Below, piece after piece: positions 33,909 through 43,239 of a stretch of DNA of 64,000 nucleotides. Each line of letters opens with the position of its first letter. Within the stretch, counting starts at the first letter, position 1. The stretch comes from Golubevia sp. BC0850 (Eukaryota > Basidiomycota > Exobasidiomycetes > Golubeviales > Golubeviaceae). Location of the stretch: positions 10,001 through 74,000 of the forward strand of contig JAAVVG010000034.1 in NCBI GenBank assembly GCA_012976225.1, written 5' to 3'. The notes below the pieces were generated by a model that saw nothing but the letters and a program-made list of their open reading frames with translations, did no database searches and had not been told where the DNA came from. The position numbers were made by a program, and so were the translations under genes.

Positions 33909-34338
33909 TCAGGTCCTCCGTCTTCTTCTACTCCAACCTTCTCTTTTTCCGCCTTGTCTTTTCCCATTCCTTTTCTTTCTTCCACCAGTGACTTCTACTT
34001 CTGATGAAAAACCATGATTCAAGAGTTTCCTTTTCTGCTTCTTCTTCTTTGGAATTGAAGTTGAAAGGAGATTTGAATTTGATTCTTCTGAATCTTGTGA
34101 AGTAGAAAATAGTTGATGAGAGTTGGAACTTGAACCGCGGATGAAACCGAAACCGAGACCGAAATTGAGATGATCAAGTTTTTGAGAACTTGAGTTAATT
34201 GAGGATGATGAGGAGGAGGAGGAGGGAAAGGATGAGGTAGAATCGAAAGGAAAAATAGTGACTAGAAAAAGATCCATGTCCAAATGAGAAGAATTGCTTG
34301 CTTGAATGATTTGAATTTGATCTTTAGAGATTTGAGAT
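33909..34338 (-). other. 3' side of eIF1 gene; Ser- and Lys-rich open frame of doubtful status
   Basis: Below the eIF1 stop the minus strand stays open in a frame from an ATG near 34275 (MDLFLVTIFPFDSTSS, a Ser run, then PKKKKQKRKLL and GKRQGGKREGWSRRRRR) to 33909. It overlaps the expected 3' untranslated region of eIF1. It could be a small separate nuclear protein, but low-complexity sequence of this kind opens frames by chance. No family is recognised. Confidence 0.2.
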
Positions 34339-35417
34339 TTAGAAACTGAGAAGATAATATGGGAACAGAGCAGAAAACAGTCAGTATGGCATCGAGCTAA
34401 CTCCTCACATTTCAAACTTCCCTGAGCCTTGATCTCTATAGCCTCTTTCCCGATCTCTTCTCTCCTCCCTTCAGTTCCGCACTTTTCCCTCCCCTCGCCT
34501 CCCACCTCCAACTCTCCATCCTCTCCACTCCCTCCTTTCCCCCTTCGATCCCCACTCCCCTCACTCCCCTCCTCCCACACATCTCCAATCTCCCAAGACC
34601 ACTCACCCATGAACCTTAACTTCGGCTTTGGGAATGCTCATCTCCCCCACCAAAAAGGCAGCGGCTTTCTGTCTTTGATCTCCTTGCAATTGGATAATGT
34701 CTCCGTGTTCCTCCTCGTGGACCAAGGTTCCGTTACAGGCGAAGAGTTTCTTTAATTCTTTTAGAACTTTCTTTGGGTCATACTCTGAGTGAATTGGAAG
34801 AGTGCGTGAAGAGAGAAAGGGGGGGCAGAAAGAAAGAGAAAGAGAAAGAGAAGGAGATAGGGAGAGGGAGAGGAGGAGCAGGTAAGGAAAAGCGAAACCT
34901 AAACTGAAACTGCCACCAAGGGAAGACTGTGATTCGGAAAGAATGCGGTTGAAATATTGCTGGAAGGAAGAAAGAGAAGGGGAATGCGTCGGAGTCTCTT
35001 GATCTAGAAGTAGAGGAGAGAGTTAAGTTGACCTTGAATCGGGATAGACCTCCTCTCTACCTCACCGATGCTTTGGATCGAATCAGGTTCTCAAACCTGA
35101 TTGGATCATCAAACCTTGTACTGTGAAGCTCAGTCAATATAACCCCTCATTCTCGCACCTTCTCTTCGCTCTTCTCCTCTTCTCTAACTCAACTGAGCCT
35201 ATCTGAACCGAATACTATGAGCGATTAACTAACCTTTTGGTAAACCCTGAACGGTAGTCAAAGTTTTCCTACCGTTTCTTTGTTGAACTCTAATGTGAAT
35301 GTACTTTTCTTGTTGAGTTTGTTGAGATTTCTTTGAATCAGTTTCTTGTCCTGGATTGTTGGCGCTGTCACCAGTATCCGCGAAGGGGTCGTAACTTGAG
35401 AGGTTCTGGATGTTCAT
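34339..35417 (-). CDS. SUI1: Translation initiation factor eIF1 (SUI1)
   Basis: Binds the 40S P-site region and monitors start-codon selection. Exons 35417-35234, 34784-34607 and 34345-34339 join in phase to 122 aa. The N-terminus is MNIQNLSSYDPFADTGD, then IHIRVQQRNGRKTLTTVQGL, EYDPKKVLKELKKLFACNGT and IIQLQGDQRQKAAAFLV, ending VKVHGF. The last coding exon is only 7 nt (TTTCTAA): it completes the Gly codon and supplies the conserved final Phe and the stop. The donor before it (ATGG/GTGAGT) and the acceptor (TTCTCAG after a long pyrimidine tract with CTGAC) are both good. Without this splice the frame stops right after Gly. Length is slightly above the 108-113 aa of yeast and human. Divergent from FYV7. 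Confidence 0.95.
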
Positions 35418-35618
35418 ATAAGAATTAAACGATTTAGAAGGTTTCAACAATCTAAGAAAGAGTTGAAGGAGAGTTGAGTGGTGGATTGGGTTGGTTGTGG
35501 GTGAGAGTGAAATTGGGATCCCTTCTCTTCTCTCCTGACTCCCTCCCATCCCATTGGACTGCTCATCTTTGGCTCTACCTTCTCTATTGATAACTTCAAC
35601 TAATTCAAACCTTCAAAG
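35418..35618. promoter_or_regulatory. Shared divergent promoter region eIF1/FYV7
   Basis: About 200 bp separate the eIF1 start (35417, minus) and the FYV7 start (35619, plus). The sequence has pyrimidine-rich runs facing both genes and no obvious TATA box. The pairing of a translation factor with an rRNA-processing factor mirrors the NIP7/UTP14 pair 8 kb upstream. Confidence 0.45.
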
Positions 35619-36786
35619 ATGCCACCAAAACCAGATTTGACGAAAAGATCGACAGTCAAACACAAAACTAAATCGGGTCATGGTCTTCAAGGCAGGAGAC
35701 CTAACAAATTCAGTAAAGCTTTCAAAGTTGGCCCTACAAACGCTGCAGACGGAACTTATCTGGGTAGAGGTTAGTAGAAGATAATTAAACTATCAATAAC
35801 TGAAGCGTGGCTTTAGATTTGGAATGATTCTGATGGCGTAGAAGAGAAGAGAAGAGAAGGAGATGAGATGAGATGAGATGAGATGGATGGTCACATCTTT
35901 GGGAGGCTCAAAGGGGCTCTCTTCTGTCTTTTCTTCTGTGAAGCAAGGAATAGAATATCACAGAGTTCAAACAACTTGAAAGCCTGCTTCTAAGCAGCCT
36001 TTGGTTGCGATGCTGATCTGACATTCCGTCCCATCCCACTCCTTGGCTTCCCATCTCTCCACTCCCATCTTTATAACCCAAAAAGCCAAAAAGATCAAAG
36101 CAGACCTAATTCACAAAGCCAAAATCAAGAAGTCATACTACAAATCCATAGGTCAAGATCAATCTTCAAGTCAAAAGAACAAGGTTTCTAAGGACGATTT
36201 CTTTGAGAAAGATTCTGAAGAAGACGATGATGAATCTTTGACGACATCGAAGAATCAAGGGAGAGGAAAGGACAAAGGAAAAGAAAGAGCAAGCTTATCT
36301 GGAGATACAGGTTTTGAAGCTTTTTTGAATCAAGCTGGAAATCGAGATTTGGGAAAGTTTGGATCTGAAAGGGAGAAAGAAACGGAGGGGGAAGGAGGTG
36401 TTGGAATGGAAAGTTTACTACCAAAAGCTGAAAGGAGGAGATTGAGGAGACTCGAGAAGGAGAAGGACAAGGTGAAGGAGAAGCCCTACAGTCGTCCAAC
36501 CAGTTCCAACTCGTCCTCTCACAACCCTCAAACCTCAACTTCTAATTCCATTTTCAACAAATCTCAATTAAGAGCTCAAAACTCCAAAAATCCCAAGTCC
36601 AAGGGAGGGGACGAAAAGGTAGAAGACCTTCAGAAAACAAGGGAAGCTTCAAAAGAACTTCGAGCCAAAAGGAATGAGAAATGGAATGAGAAATCAAAGA
36701 GTTTGGTGGGAGCTAGGAGAGGTCAACCTGATTTGGGAAGTAGGATGGAGGTCTTGTTGGGCAAGATCAGAGAGGGTAAAAGTTAA
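35619..36786 (+). CDS. FYV7: rRNA-processing protein FYV7-like
   Basis: Nucleolar factor for small-subunit rRNA processing. The first exon starts at 35619: MPPKPDLTKRSTVKHKTKSG, then RRPNKFSKAFKVGPTNAADG and YLGR, ending at a GTTAGT donor near 35770. The second exon begins near 36080 (after an AAAAAG acceptor) with KKIKADLIHKAKIKKSYYK, the hallmark of the FYV7/TAP26 rRNA-processing family. It continues as a low-complexity basic-acidic region, with RRRLRRLEKEKDKVKEKPY, to the stop at 36786. The intron of about 310 nt contains AGAAG and GATGA microsatellites (35849-35886). Length is about 290 aa, longer than yeast FYV7 (151 aa) because of the disordered middle. The acceptor is not firmly fixed. 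Confidence 0.72.
35849..35886. repeat. AGAAG and GATGA microsatellites in the FYV7 intron
   Basis: Tandem AGAAG units are followed directly by five GATGA-type units in the first FYV7 intron. They are simple repeats and likely length-polymorphic, with no further role visible. Confidence 0.7.
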
Positions 36787-37459
36787 AGTGCAATTGAGTT
36801 GAGTAGTTAAAGGAAGGTTTTTGGATTAATCAGAAAGAGTTGAGGACCTGATCATGACTGTGAAATATGAAATAGAAAGTGAGAACTCAAAGTGTAACAA
36901 TAGCAAGCTTCAATTTAATTCTAGCATCGGTTTTTGACTAAGAAATGATTGGAGTCAAATTTTGAGCTTCGAAGGCTTTGTTGGAGAGAATCGAAAAGTC
37001 TTTTTCGAGTTGGAGGAGGTAATCCGAGGCACTAAAATGAGTTCGCGGAAAAGAATGAAAGGGAGGAAATGGTGATTCCGAAAAAGAAATGGGTGGGATT
37101 AAAGAAAGAAGAACTGAACGTTTTTGATGCTTTCAGAGACGGAGTTCTAATTACCGACCTTGATTCTGAAATCGCGGTCACTTTCAGATGCTGTTGTGGA
37201 AAGCATTTTCAGCAAGAACCAGGATATGAGATTCCTCGCACAACGTTGACCCGTTCAGTGAGAGATAAACAGATGAAGCATACAACCAAATTCTATGCCA
37301 AGGTCTCTCTCAAAAGCTTTTGTTCCTTCAACTTCTCGGGTCTCTACTTCCGGGGACACAGACTAGAACCCATGAGGCTCGGAGGGGTTAAAAGAAGACA
37401 GACGATAACGATACCTCACAGCCCCCCCCTTTTGTTTCCACTTTCTCATCCTCGTCAAC
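36787..37459. other. Upstream region of the small secreted protein gene, one doubtful frame
   Basis: No firm gene. An ATG at 37069 opens 162 codons (MVIPKKKWVGLKKEELNVFD, RCCCGKHFQQEPGYEIP), but the frame overlaps the secreted protein gene at its 3' end and shows no family match. The first part could be a small gene or a leader exon. A C8 run lies at about 37425. Confidence 0.3.
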
Positions 37460-38032
37460 ATGAACTTCAACCTTTTCACCATTTGCCTTGCGGTGATCAC
37501 TTTGTCAAATGTTGTCTCAGGACAAGTAGCTGGTATCTGTCTCAACACTCAACCTAGACCTTGTACTGAGTGAGTATTTTGTAGAATAGAGTTCTCAAAT
37601 AACCACAAATCATCGACATGGTCCTTTTGAACTTGCTCTCCCCGCATCTTGTTTGTTCACTTCGGCGCTGACTTAGTCTTTTCTCATCACTTTGGTATCT
37701 TTTTTTTCCCTTCTCTTTCTCAGTAATAATTGGTAAGTTTGCCAACTTTCTTCTGTGTTTTTTTAAGAACCTGTAGTCGAGCTTCTTCATCCCTTCTTTT
37801 TCGATCGCAGCGCACAGGCAGGGGCTTGTAAAGAACCCAATCCAACTTGCTTCAAATTTATCGGTAGGTCAAATCTTCAATCATCTTCAATTCTGGAAAA
37901 GTAATTTCTGATCTTGGATTTCAAAGCTGATTTTTCAATTCTCTTTTATCCCTGATTTTCTCTCCACTTCTGCGATCAGTTGAGGGCACTGCCTGTAACA
38001 CCGAGGTTTGCGTCTGTGGTTGGAAAAGATAG
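37460..38032 (+). CDS. Small secreted cysteine-rich protein, three exons
   Basis: ATG at 37460 opens a clear signal peptide (MNFNLFTICLAVITLSNVVS, likely cleaved near GQ). Exons 37460-37569, 37811-37863 and 37980-38032 join in phase (110, 53 and 53 nt) to 71 aa. The mature part reads VAGICLNTQPRPCTD, AQAGACKEPNPTCFKFI, VEGTACNTEVCVCGWKR and has seven cysteines in about 50 residues, ending in a CxC pair. Donors are GTGAGT and GTAGGT; acceptors are CGCAG and ATCAG. The family is not recognised. Size, signal and Cys content are those of fungal secreted cysteine-rich peptides (effector-like, surface-active or antimicrobial), but no one class can be assigned. The uneven Cys number may mean a dimer or one free thiol. 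Confidence 0.65.
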
Positions 38033-38585
38033 ATTTGATGTTCTGATTTCTTTGAAGGTCTTCTTTGGAGGGAGGGAGAAGTGCTTGTTCGAGTTCTGTC
38101 CTGGTTACCAATCTTCACTCAGCCTTTCTGCCACTTTTTGTCGTTGGTCGCCACTTCCTACCTTCATGTGTATCTCAGATTTGATCTCTTAGTATTTTGA
38201 AGATGAAAGAACGATGAACGCCTTGCTTTCTGAAGCAGAGGTATAGACTGCAACTTCTGTGTCACCTTCCACTCCTCATTGGCACACTACCCCCTACAGG
38301 ATCGCCGACTTCCACCGGGTTTGAATCGGGAAATAAAATCTCCTTCACAGCCCAGGTTTCGAGCTAAATCATAGTCACAAGTCGATGTCAAAAGAATCGG
38401 TGGCAAAATCACGCAAATATAGGTTCCAATTCCATCTCCATCCCAATCCCAATCCCATCGCAGCAGCTATATAAAGCAAATCCCTTTCAATTCAATTCCA
38501 CACCAATCTGATTCTGATTCGATCTCCAAAACCAAGGTTCAACTCAACCTCTTCCTTCAAACTTTACTACTCCACCTTTACTAAA
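38033..38585. promoter_or_regulatory. Promoter of the CoA-binding protein gene with TATA-like box
   Basis: About 550 bp without a gene. CTATATAAAGC at about 38467 is a good TATA box, some 115 bp before the ATG at 38586, and is followed by pyrimidine-rich leader sequence. CCAATCCCAATCCC lies just upstream at about 38442. The part from 38185 to 38400 holds nothing recognised. Confidence 0.5.
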
Positions 38586-39943
38586 ATGTCTTCTCAACCT
38601 GCTTTGGACAAATTCTTCGGATCTCAACATTTCGCTGTCGCTGGGGCTAGTAAGGATCCTGCTAAGATTGGAAACAAGGTGAATAGAATGTGGGATAGAA
38701 TTTGGAAGGGCCAGAGGTAGAGATAAAAGAGAAGAGTGGAAGAGGAAGTGGAGAGCAGAGAAGGGTAAGAGTGTCATTGCCTCGTTGGAAGCTGGAGATG
38801 AGGAGGATGTCGGACGAGGTCGGACGAGTCTTTGCTGGTGAGATCAATTGGAATGACACATTTCTCAGCTAGTTCCTAGCTTGCGTCAGAGTTTAAATCA
38901 TCCGGGTCAGATTACTCTTCGAGGCAGGTAGATGGAATCATCACTTCCTGGTATGACCTTTTTAGGGACAGATACAAGCCGGCATGGGCAAGAGAATTGT
39001 TGGTACTTTTAAATTTATGTTGTAAACATAGCCTCCAGCTGAACTGAGCAGCCACTCCATGGAGAGCTGGGTCGACCTTCCAGGCTTTCATCTCCAACCT
39101 GTCGAATCGACCTCCCACCTTCTACGCTCTTTCCCCTCTGACGAAGAATCATGTTTGTCTCTTTCGATTTTGTCCCTCTCTGACAGGTCGTCAAATGGTA
39201 CAAGTCTCACGGATTGAACGTAAGTTCTCGACCTTCTCCATCGTGCTTCTTCCTAATCTCCGTTCTCTAACCTGTCTCCCTCTCCTTCTCTTTCCTTCTT
39301 TCGCTCCTTCCTTGGACTTTCTTGAGTACGTACAGACAATTCCGATCAACCCACGTGAATCCACAGTTGATGAGCTAGACACAGTTCCTTCAATTTTCGA
39401 TTTGTTGGAACCAAAAGCTACTAGGTGAGTTCATCTAAACTTCAAGAGCCATAACGAAGACAATGCTGTAGTCTGAGGATGTTAAAAAGCTTGAGCAAGC
39501 GATCGATTCCGATTGACTCTCCCTTTACTTTTGCCTCTTACTCATTCTGCGACAACGCTCTCTATCGAAATCTACAGTCTATCAATCATCACTCCTCCAG
39601 CAGTCTCTTTCCCAATCGTCAAGACTGGTTTGCTGGAATTAGGAATCCCTTACATCTGGTTACAACCTGGAGCTGAAGGTGAAGAATTGAGTGAGTATCT
39701 CGTTCTTTCTTGCATGCCCTCTCTACCTAGTCTCTCTCTTCCAAAGGCCCCTTGGTCAAAACACCAATGGTTCGTTACTCGGGCTTCGCTGAATCGTATC
39801 CCTTTATTTTCTTCTCTTCACTTCCACTCTCAGAGGAATGGCTCTCAACTCAACCAACTGAAATTCAAGAAAGAGTTGTCCTAGGAGGTCCTTGCATTCT
39901 AGTCATTGGTGAAGAATTGGCTAAAGCTCAAGGAAAGCTATAG
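38586..39943 (+). CDS. CoA-binding (Rossmann-fold) domain protein
   Basis: Small soluble protein of the CoA_binding_2 family (YccU-like), related to the N-terminal domain of succinyl-CoA ligase alpha; its cellular role is not known. Five exons keep phase: one from 38586 (MSSQPALDKFFGSQHFAVAG, ASKDPAKIGNK), a short one near 39187-39220 (VVKWYKSHGLN), one near 39330-39424 (TIPINPRESTVDELDTVPS, IFDLLEP), one near 39580-39690 (LSIITPPAVSFPIVK, LGIPYIWLQPGAE) and the last to 39943 (EEWLSTQPTEIQERVVLGGP, CILVI). The AVAGAS and WLQPGAE blocks and the TPP motif are family hallmarks. Length of about 170 aa is usual. Confidence 0.8.
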
Positions 39944-40338
39944 TTGAATTTTCACACTCGAATAGTCGCGTCTCTCGACTTGAAGAATCACTCCCTCAAA
40001 ATGAACTCTTGTCTTGAATCCCTCTTCCTTAGTAAATATACCCCTCTCTGTTAGTCCTTTCACTCTTGTCTTCCTACTGTTGCTCAATTTGTTATCTTGG
40101 AATGCCGAATGAACCTGAAGGTTGTGGTTGGAAGAGCATTCTGCTGGAAAAGTGAGAGTGTGATAGGAATTGGAGCTGGCAGACATTGCGAGAGTCGAGA
40201 GATGGTATAAAAGACGGCAGAGGCGGTCAAATTTTGTTACCAAACAACTTTGATCTAATCAGTAGAAGAATAGACTCCATCCGAGAATAGGGGCTGAAGG
40301 AGCAATGCACCTGTATGTGCCATGAGTAGTGCTCGATA
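39944..40338. other. Intergenic stretch, nothing recognised
   Basis: About 400 bp downstream of the CoA-binding protein gene. No long frame, repeat or RNA motif was seen; a mild pyrimidine-rich tract lies at 39960-40060. Confidence 0.4.
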
Positions 40339-40565
40339 ATCTTGCTTCCTTCTTGACCATCACATCCAAACCTCGACCTTTGTATTATCTTCTCTCCGCA
40401 GCATTGGTTCGACAGCAACTTATACTCAAGTCAACATCAGAATTCCGAAGACCCCAAGTTAAGGAGTGTAGAGAGTTAGTGGAAGAGGTAGTGGACTGGG
40501 ATTCAGAGTCACAGCTTTGGTCGAAATTTGAGGTCTTGAGTTCTCTTGACGAGGTTATTCGGTAG
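40339..40565 (+). pseudogene. C-terminal fragment of an F-box/LRR-like gene
   Basis: The frame ends VKECRELVEEVVDWDSESQ, which aligns with the end of the larger fragment at 43.8 kb (LEECRKVVEVVVVVWD). This ending, ECR-x-x-VE-x-VV-x-W, seems to mark the last helix of the local F-box/LRR family. No LRR body or F-box in frame lies upstream, so this is most likely a remnant. A true short gene cannot be excluded. Confidence 0.35.
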
Positions 40566-40615
40566 AATTTCAGCTCTTTGATTGAAATTCTCTTTTCCCT
40601 TCACTCATCGAAAGA

Positions 40616-41510
40616 ATGGCTCCATCATCTCTCACTCTCACCCCAGTCTTATCTTGTCGAGTCTCCAAGTCTGTTGTCAAATCTCAGCTGTTCTATAACT
40701 CGGTGAAAGACCTCATTTCAGCAGATTCATCAGACATACAGTCACCAGCCTTGCAGCCTTCTTTCCCCCCCTTTTCCAATTTCTTCAATCCTCTAGACCT
40801 CATCGCCTCCCGTCGAACTCCAACCGCGACTTCCTCCAACTAAAGCAACGCAAACTTTGAATCTTCAAATTTCGAGCAGGAGTTTTTCGAAAAGGGTAGA
40901 TTCAAGATCTGCAGAAGGTCGAAGAGTGGTAGAAGTTAACGTCACAAGATCTGAAGGTGGAAGGTCAAGGTTGCTTTTGACTTCAAACGTCAATACCTCG
41001 AGCTTTCAAACCTGTCATAGGATGCCATCCAATGATTCCATCCCTTTGCTTTTCGCTGCTCCTTCTTTTAGATTTGCATCTGAATTTCGGTCACATCATC
41101 GCATAAATTCAGTTCTGGCTACAGAAATGCGAGGAGCAACATCCTTATGGTTCGAACTGATCCCTAGTCGTTCTTCTGACCTTACTTCATTCTCTCTTCT
41201 ATCTCTCCTCTGCACTTCACTAGATTTTAAGATATTATTAGATTGTTTGACTGGCGTTGGAATAGCAGTCAACCGAGGACCTAGAGCATCAGCGAATTCG
41301 AGCGAGTTCCCAAAGAAGAGCATCTATTCTTTCTCTCTTTCACTGATTGTGGACTCGATCTCTCTTCCACCCTCGTTCCTTGCAAGAAGCAGATCTCCTG
41401 AGCTTGGTTCGATTACTGAACCAACAAAGATAGAGATGTTCTCCCATGTCAGAGGTTCTTTCATTCTCCTTCACTTTGATCGTTTGCTCTCCAAGAGAGG
41501 TGAGTTATAG
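40616..41510 (+). CDS. Unrecognised frame(s), possible two-exon gene
   Basis: An ATG at 40616 opens 75 codons (MAPSSLTLTPVLSCRVSKS, FFNPLDLIASRRTPT). A second frame is open from about 40800 to 41510 without a clear ATG (LQPRLPPTKATQTLNLQISS, RVVEVNVTRSEGG, LATEMRGATSLWFELIPS, FKILLDCLTGVGIAVNRG). They could be exons of one gene with a junction near 40.8 kb. The short LQP-x-x-P region resembles the plus-strand sequence near 8.97 kb. No domain is recognised. Length of the second frame (over 200 codons) is the main argument for coding. Confidence 0.3.
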
Positions 41511-41654
41511 CTCTTGAATTGTTTCTGAAAGTCAAGCAATCTTTGATCTGCTGACTAACTTGGACACTCTCTTTCTATAAATTCTGTCCTTCAGCTTCCC
41601 AGACCGGCTGTACCCAAACTCTTGCATCTCATCCACTCATCAAGCCTCACTTCT

Positions 41655-41990
41655 ACGTTCTCTCTTCTTCAAGATGAGATGCATTGACGACGCTTTGCCT
41701 TCGGAGACTCTTCTCAACAGCTTCAAAAGACTAAAGATGAGAGATGTGGTTAAAGCTAGAGAGGTCTGCGTTCTGGTGGAGATTAGTAGATGATAACAGG
41801 ACTCTCTGAAGAAGATTAGGTTTACCAGAGAAAGGGTCGGAAGAGATTCAACAAGTAGTCGATCAATTTGATGGTAAGAGTAGATCAACCTGCAGAAGAT
41901 GTCGATATGGATTAGGAAGGAAGAGCGTCAAGACTTCAGTCTACTCATCCAATCTTTTCGAAAGTCCTAGGAAACGCTCTCAGTTGTCCA
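41655..41990 (+). pseudogene. F-box N-terminal fragment, frameshifted
   Basis: The sequence reads DDALPSETLLNSFKRLKMRD, VVKAREVC, a clear F-box start (LPxExL...VVxAxxVC). The expected continuation WWRLVDDNRTL is present but one frame away (near 41775-41810), and a stop follows soon after. Later parts (RRLGLPEKGSEEIQQVVDQF) are again open. The simplest reading is an F-box gene broken by at least one frameshift and a stop. It belongs with the F-box/LRR debris of this region and may be the N-terminal end of the fragment at 43.2-43.9 kb. Confidence 0.5.
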
Positions 41991-42086
41991 TCTAAGGACT
42001 CCGTGTCCTTCTTCTCATGGATTTCAAGGCCTATCAGACTCTCTCCCTCTTGGACTTCCCAACTTGGTTGACTTCAAGCTGCATTA

Positions 42087-43150
42087 TCATCGACTGATTA
42101 GACGACCTTTTGGGACCTCTTGCGACTGGCTGCAATTCCCGGAGTAGACATGGAGGGTTGATTTTCTTGGCCGACCTCCCACCACGTCAACTTTTCCTGT
42201 GGTTCTTACTTTCTCCTGTCTTCCTTTCCCTTTGACTGAGTCTCCAGTAACACCTTTGCCTTCTCCACTTTTCTTTTTCTCTCCTTTGACAGTTGAGCAA
42301 CCAAAGTCCAGTTCTTCTCCTTCAAATTCCAAGTTTCATTTCTAAGACCTTTGATTCTCTTGCGCTTTGATGTAAGATTTGATTTTGAAGGTTGCTTTCT
42401 CTTTCTTTCGATTGTGATCTGACCCATTTGAGAGTTGTCCTCATCTTTGCCACTTTCAGAACTTGATTCAGCTTTTTCAGCTTGAGGACCACCTCTGCTC
42501 TGTTTGAGAAGTCTTTCATGAAACGGAAAGATTGATCGAGTGCTAAACTCGAATCTCTAAGCGGTTGGATATGTGTATCTGGATCCAGAGGAGGGGTTGA
42601 ACACATTTGAAATGGTGGCAAAAGTTCAAAGAGGAGAGATACGGTCGAAGAGATGAGAAGGCAAAGAATGAGATGTTTCAGCTCGATCTCTGCTACCATT
42701 TTGGTTAAGCATAACACGATCGAGCTGATATCTAAACTTTCTGGTGAGGGAAAAGAAAAGAGAAGGGGGCAGGAAGGTGAGAGCTCAGTGTTTGTTGGGT
42801 CGTGGTTTGTCTTTTCGCACTCCCTTCGATAGATCTGACGAACCTACTCACCTATGCTTAGCCCCATCCTGCTCAATCCCATCGTGAGGATACTTGATAG
42901 CATTCCTACGAGTCGTTCTTTCCCATCATCTTGTAGGTTTCCGGATTGGGATAGAGAGAGTTGAGGCGACGTGACGAATTGTCTTGTTTGGTGTTGTGTT
43001 CTTTGGGATGGAATGAGCTGAAGAAAAGCAGTGAGTAGCACCGCGAACGACAAAGGTCTGAGAGAGTAGTCCCAAAATTGTAATGTTTGAGATAGGAGAG
43101 AACGCGTCTCAATTTGATCCTTGGCCTGAGAAATTTGACATTGACAGCTT
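42087..43150 (-). CDS. Low-confidence basic coiled-coil-like gene, minus strand
   Basis: Overlapping minus-strand frames from 42717 to 42087 show coding-like sequence. One starts MVAEIELKHLILCLLISSTV and has LDQSFRFMKDFSNRAEVVLK. Another carries GQITIERKRKQPSKSNLTSK and LKEKNWTLVAQLSKERKRKV. The last contains GGRPRKSTLHV, an AT-hook-like core. They may be joined by short introns, but I could not settle the junctions. A further open stretch lies at 43175-42844. If real, it would be a small nuclear, helical, basic protein inserted between two halves of F-box/LRR sequence. Confidence 0.25.
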
Positions 43151-43239
43151 GACCAGCTCCCCAGAACATGTGCATTTTAGGGTTTCTCCGAGCCGTGCGT
43201 CATGACTCCATGATTTGTCGTCTAAAGCCAAGTCCGACC

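Noticed and set aside
33909-34610. 233-codon minus frame starting MGEWSWEIGDV
   Set aside because: The ATG is created by the eIF1 splice donor (CATGGGTGAG). The frame runs through the eIF1 intron and 3' side, so most of it cannot be a real protein start.
34429-34755. Plus-strand Ser/Pro-rich frame opposite eIF1
   Set aside because: Antisense of eIF1 exon 2 and its last intron; the purine-rich intron simply gives a Ser/Pro/Leu-rich reverse frame.
35041-35110. Possible tRNA-like stretch with paired AATCAGGTT/AACCTGATT
   Set aside because: No A-box or B-box and no cloverleaf; only one hairpin, within an eIF1 intron.
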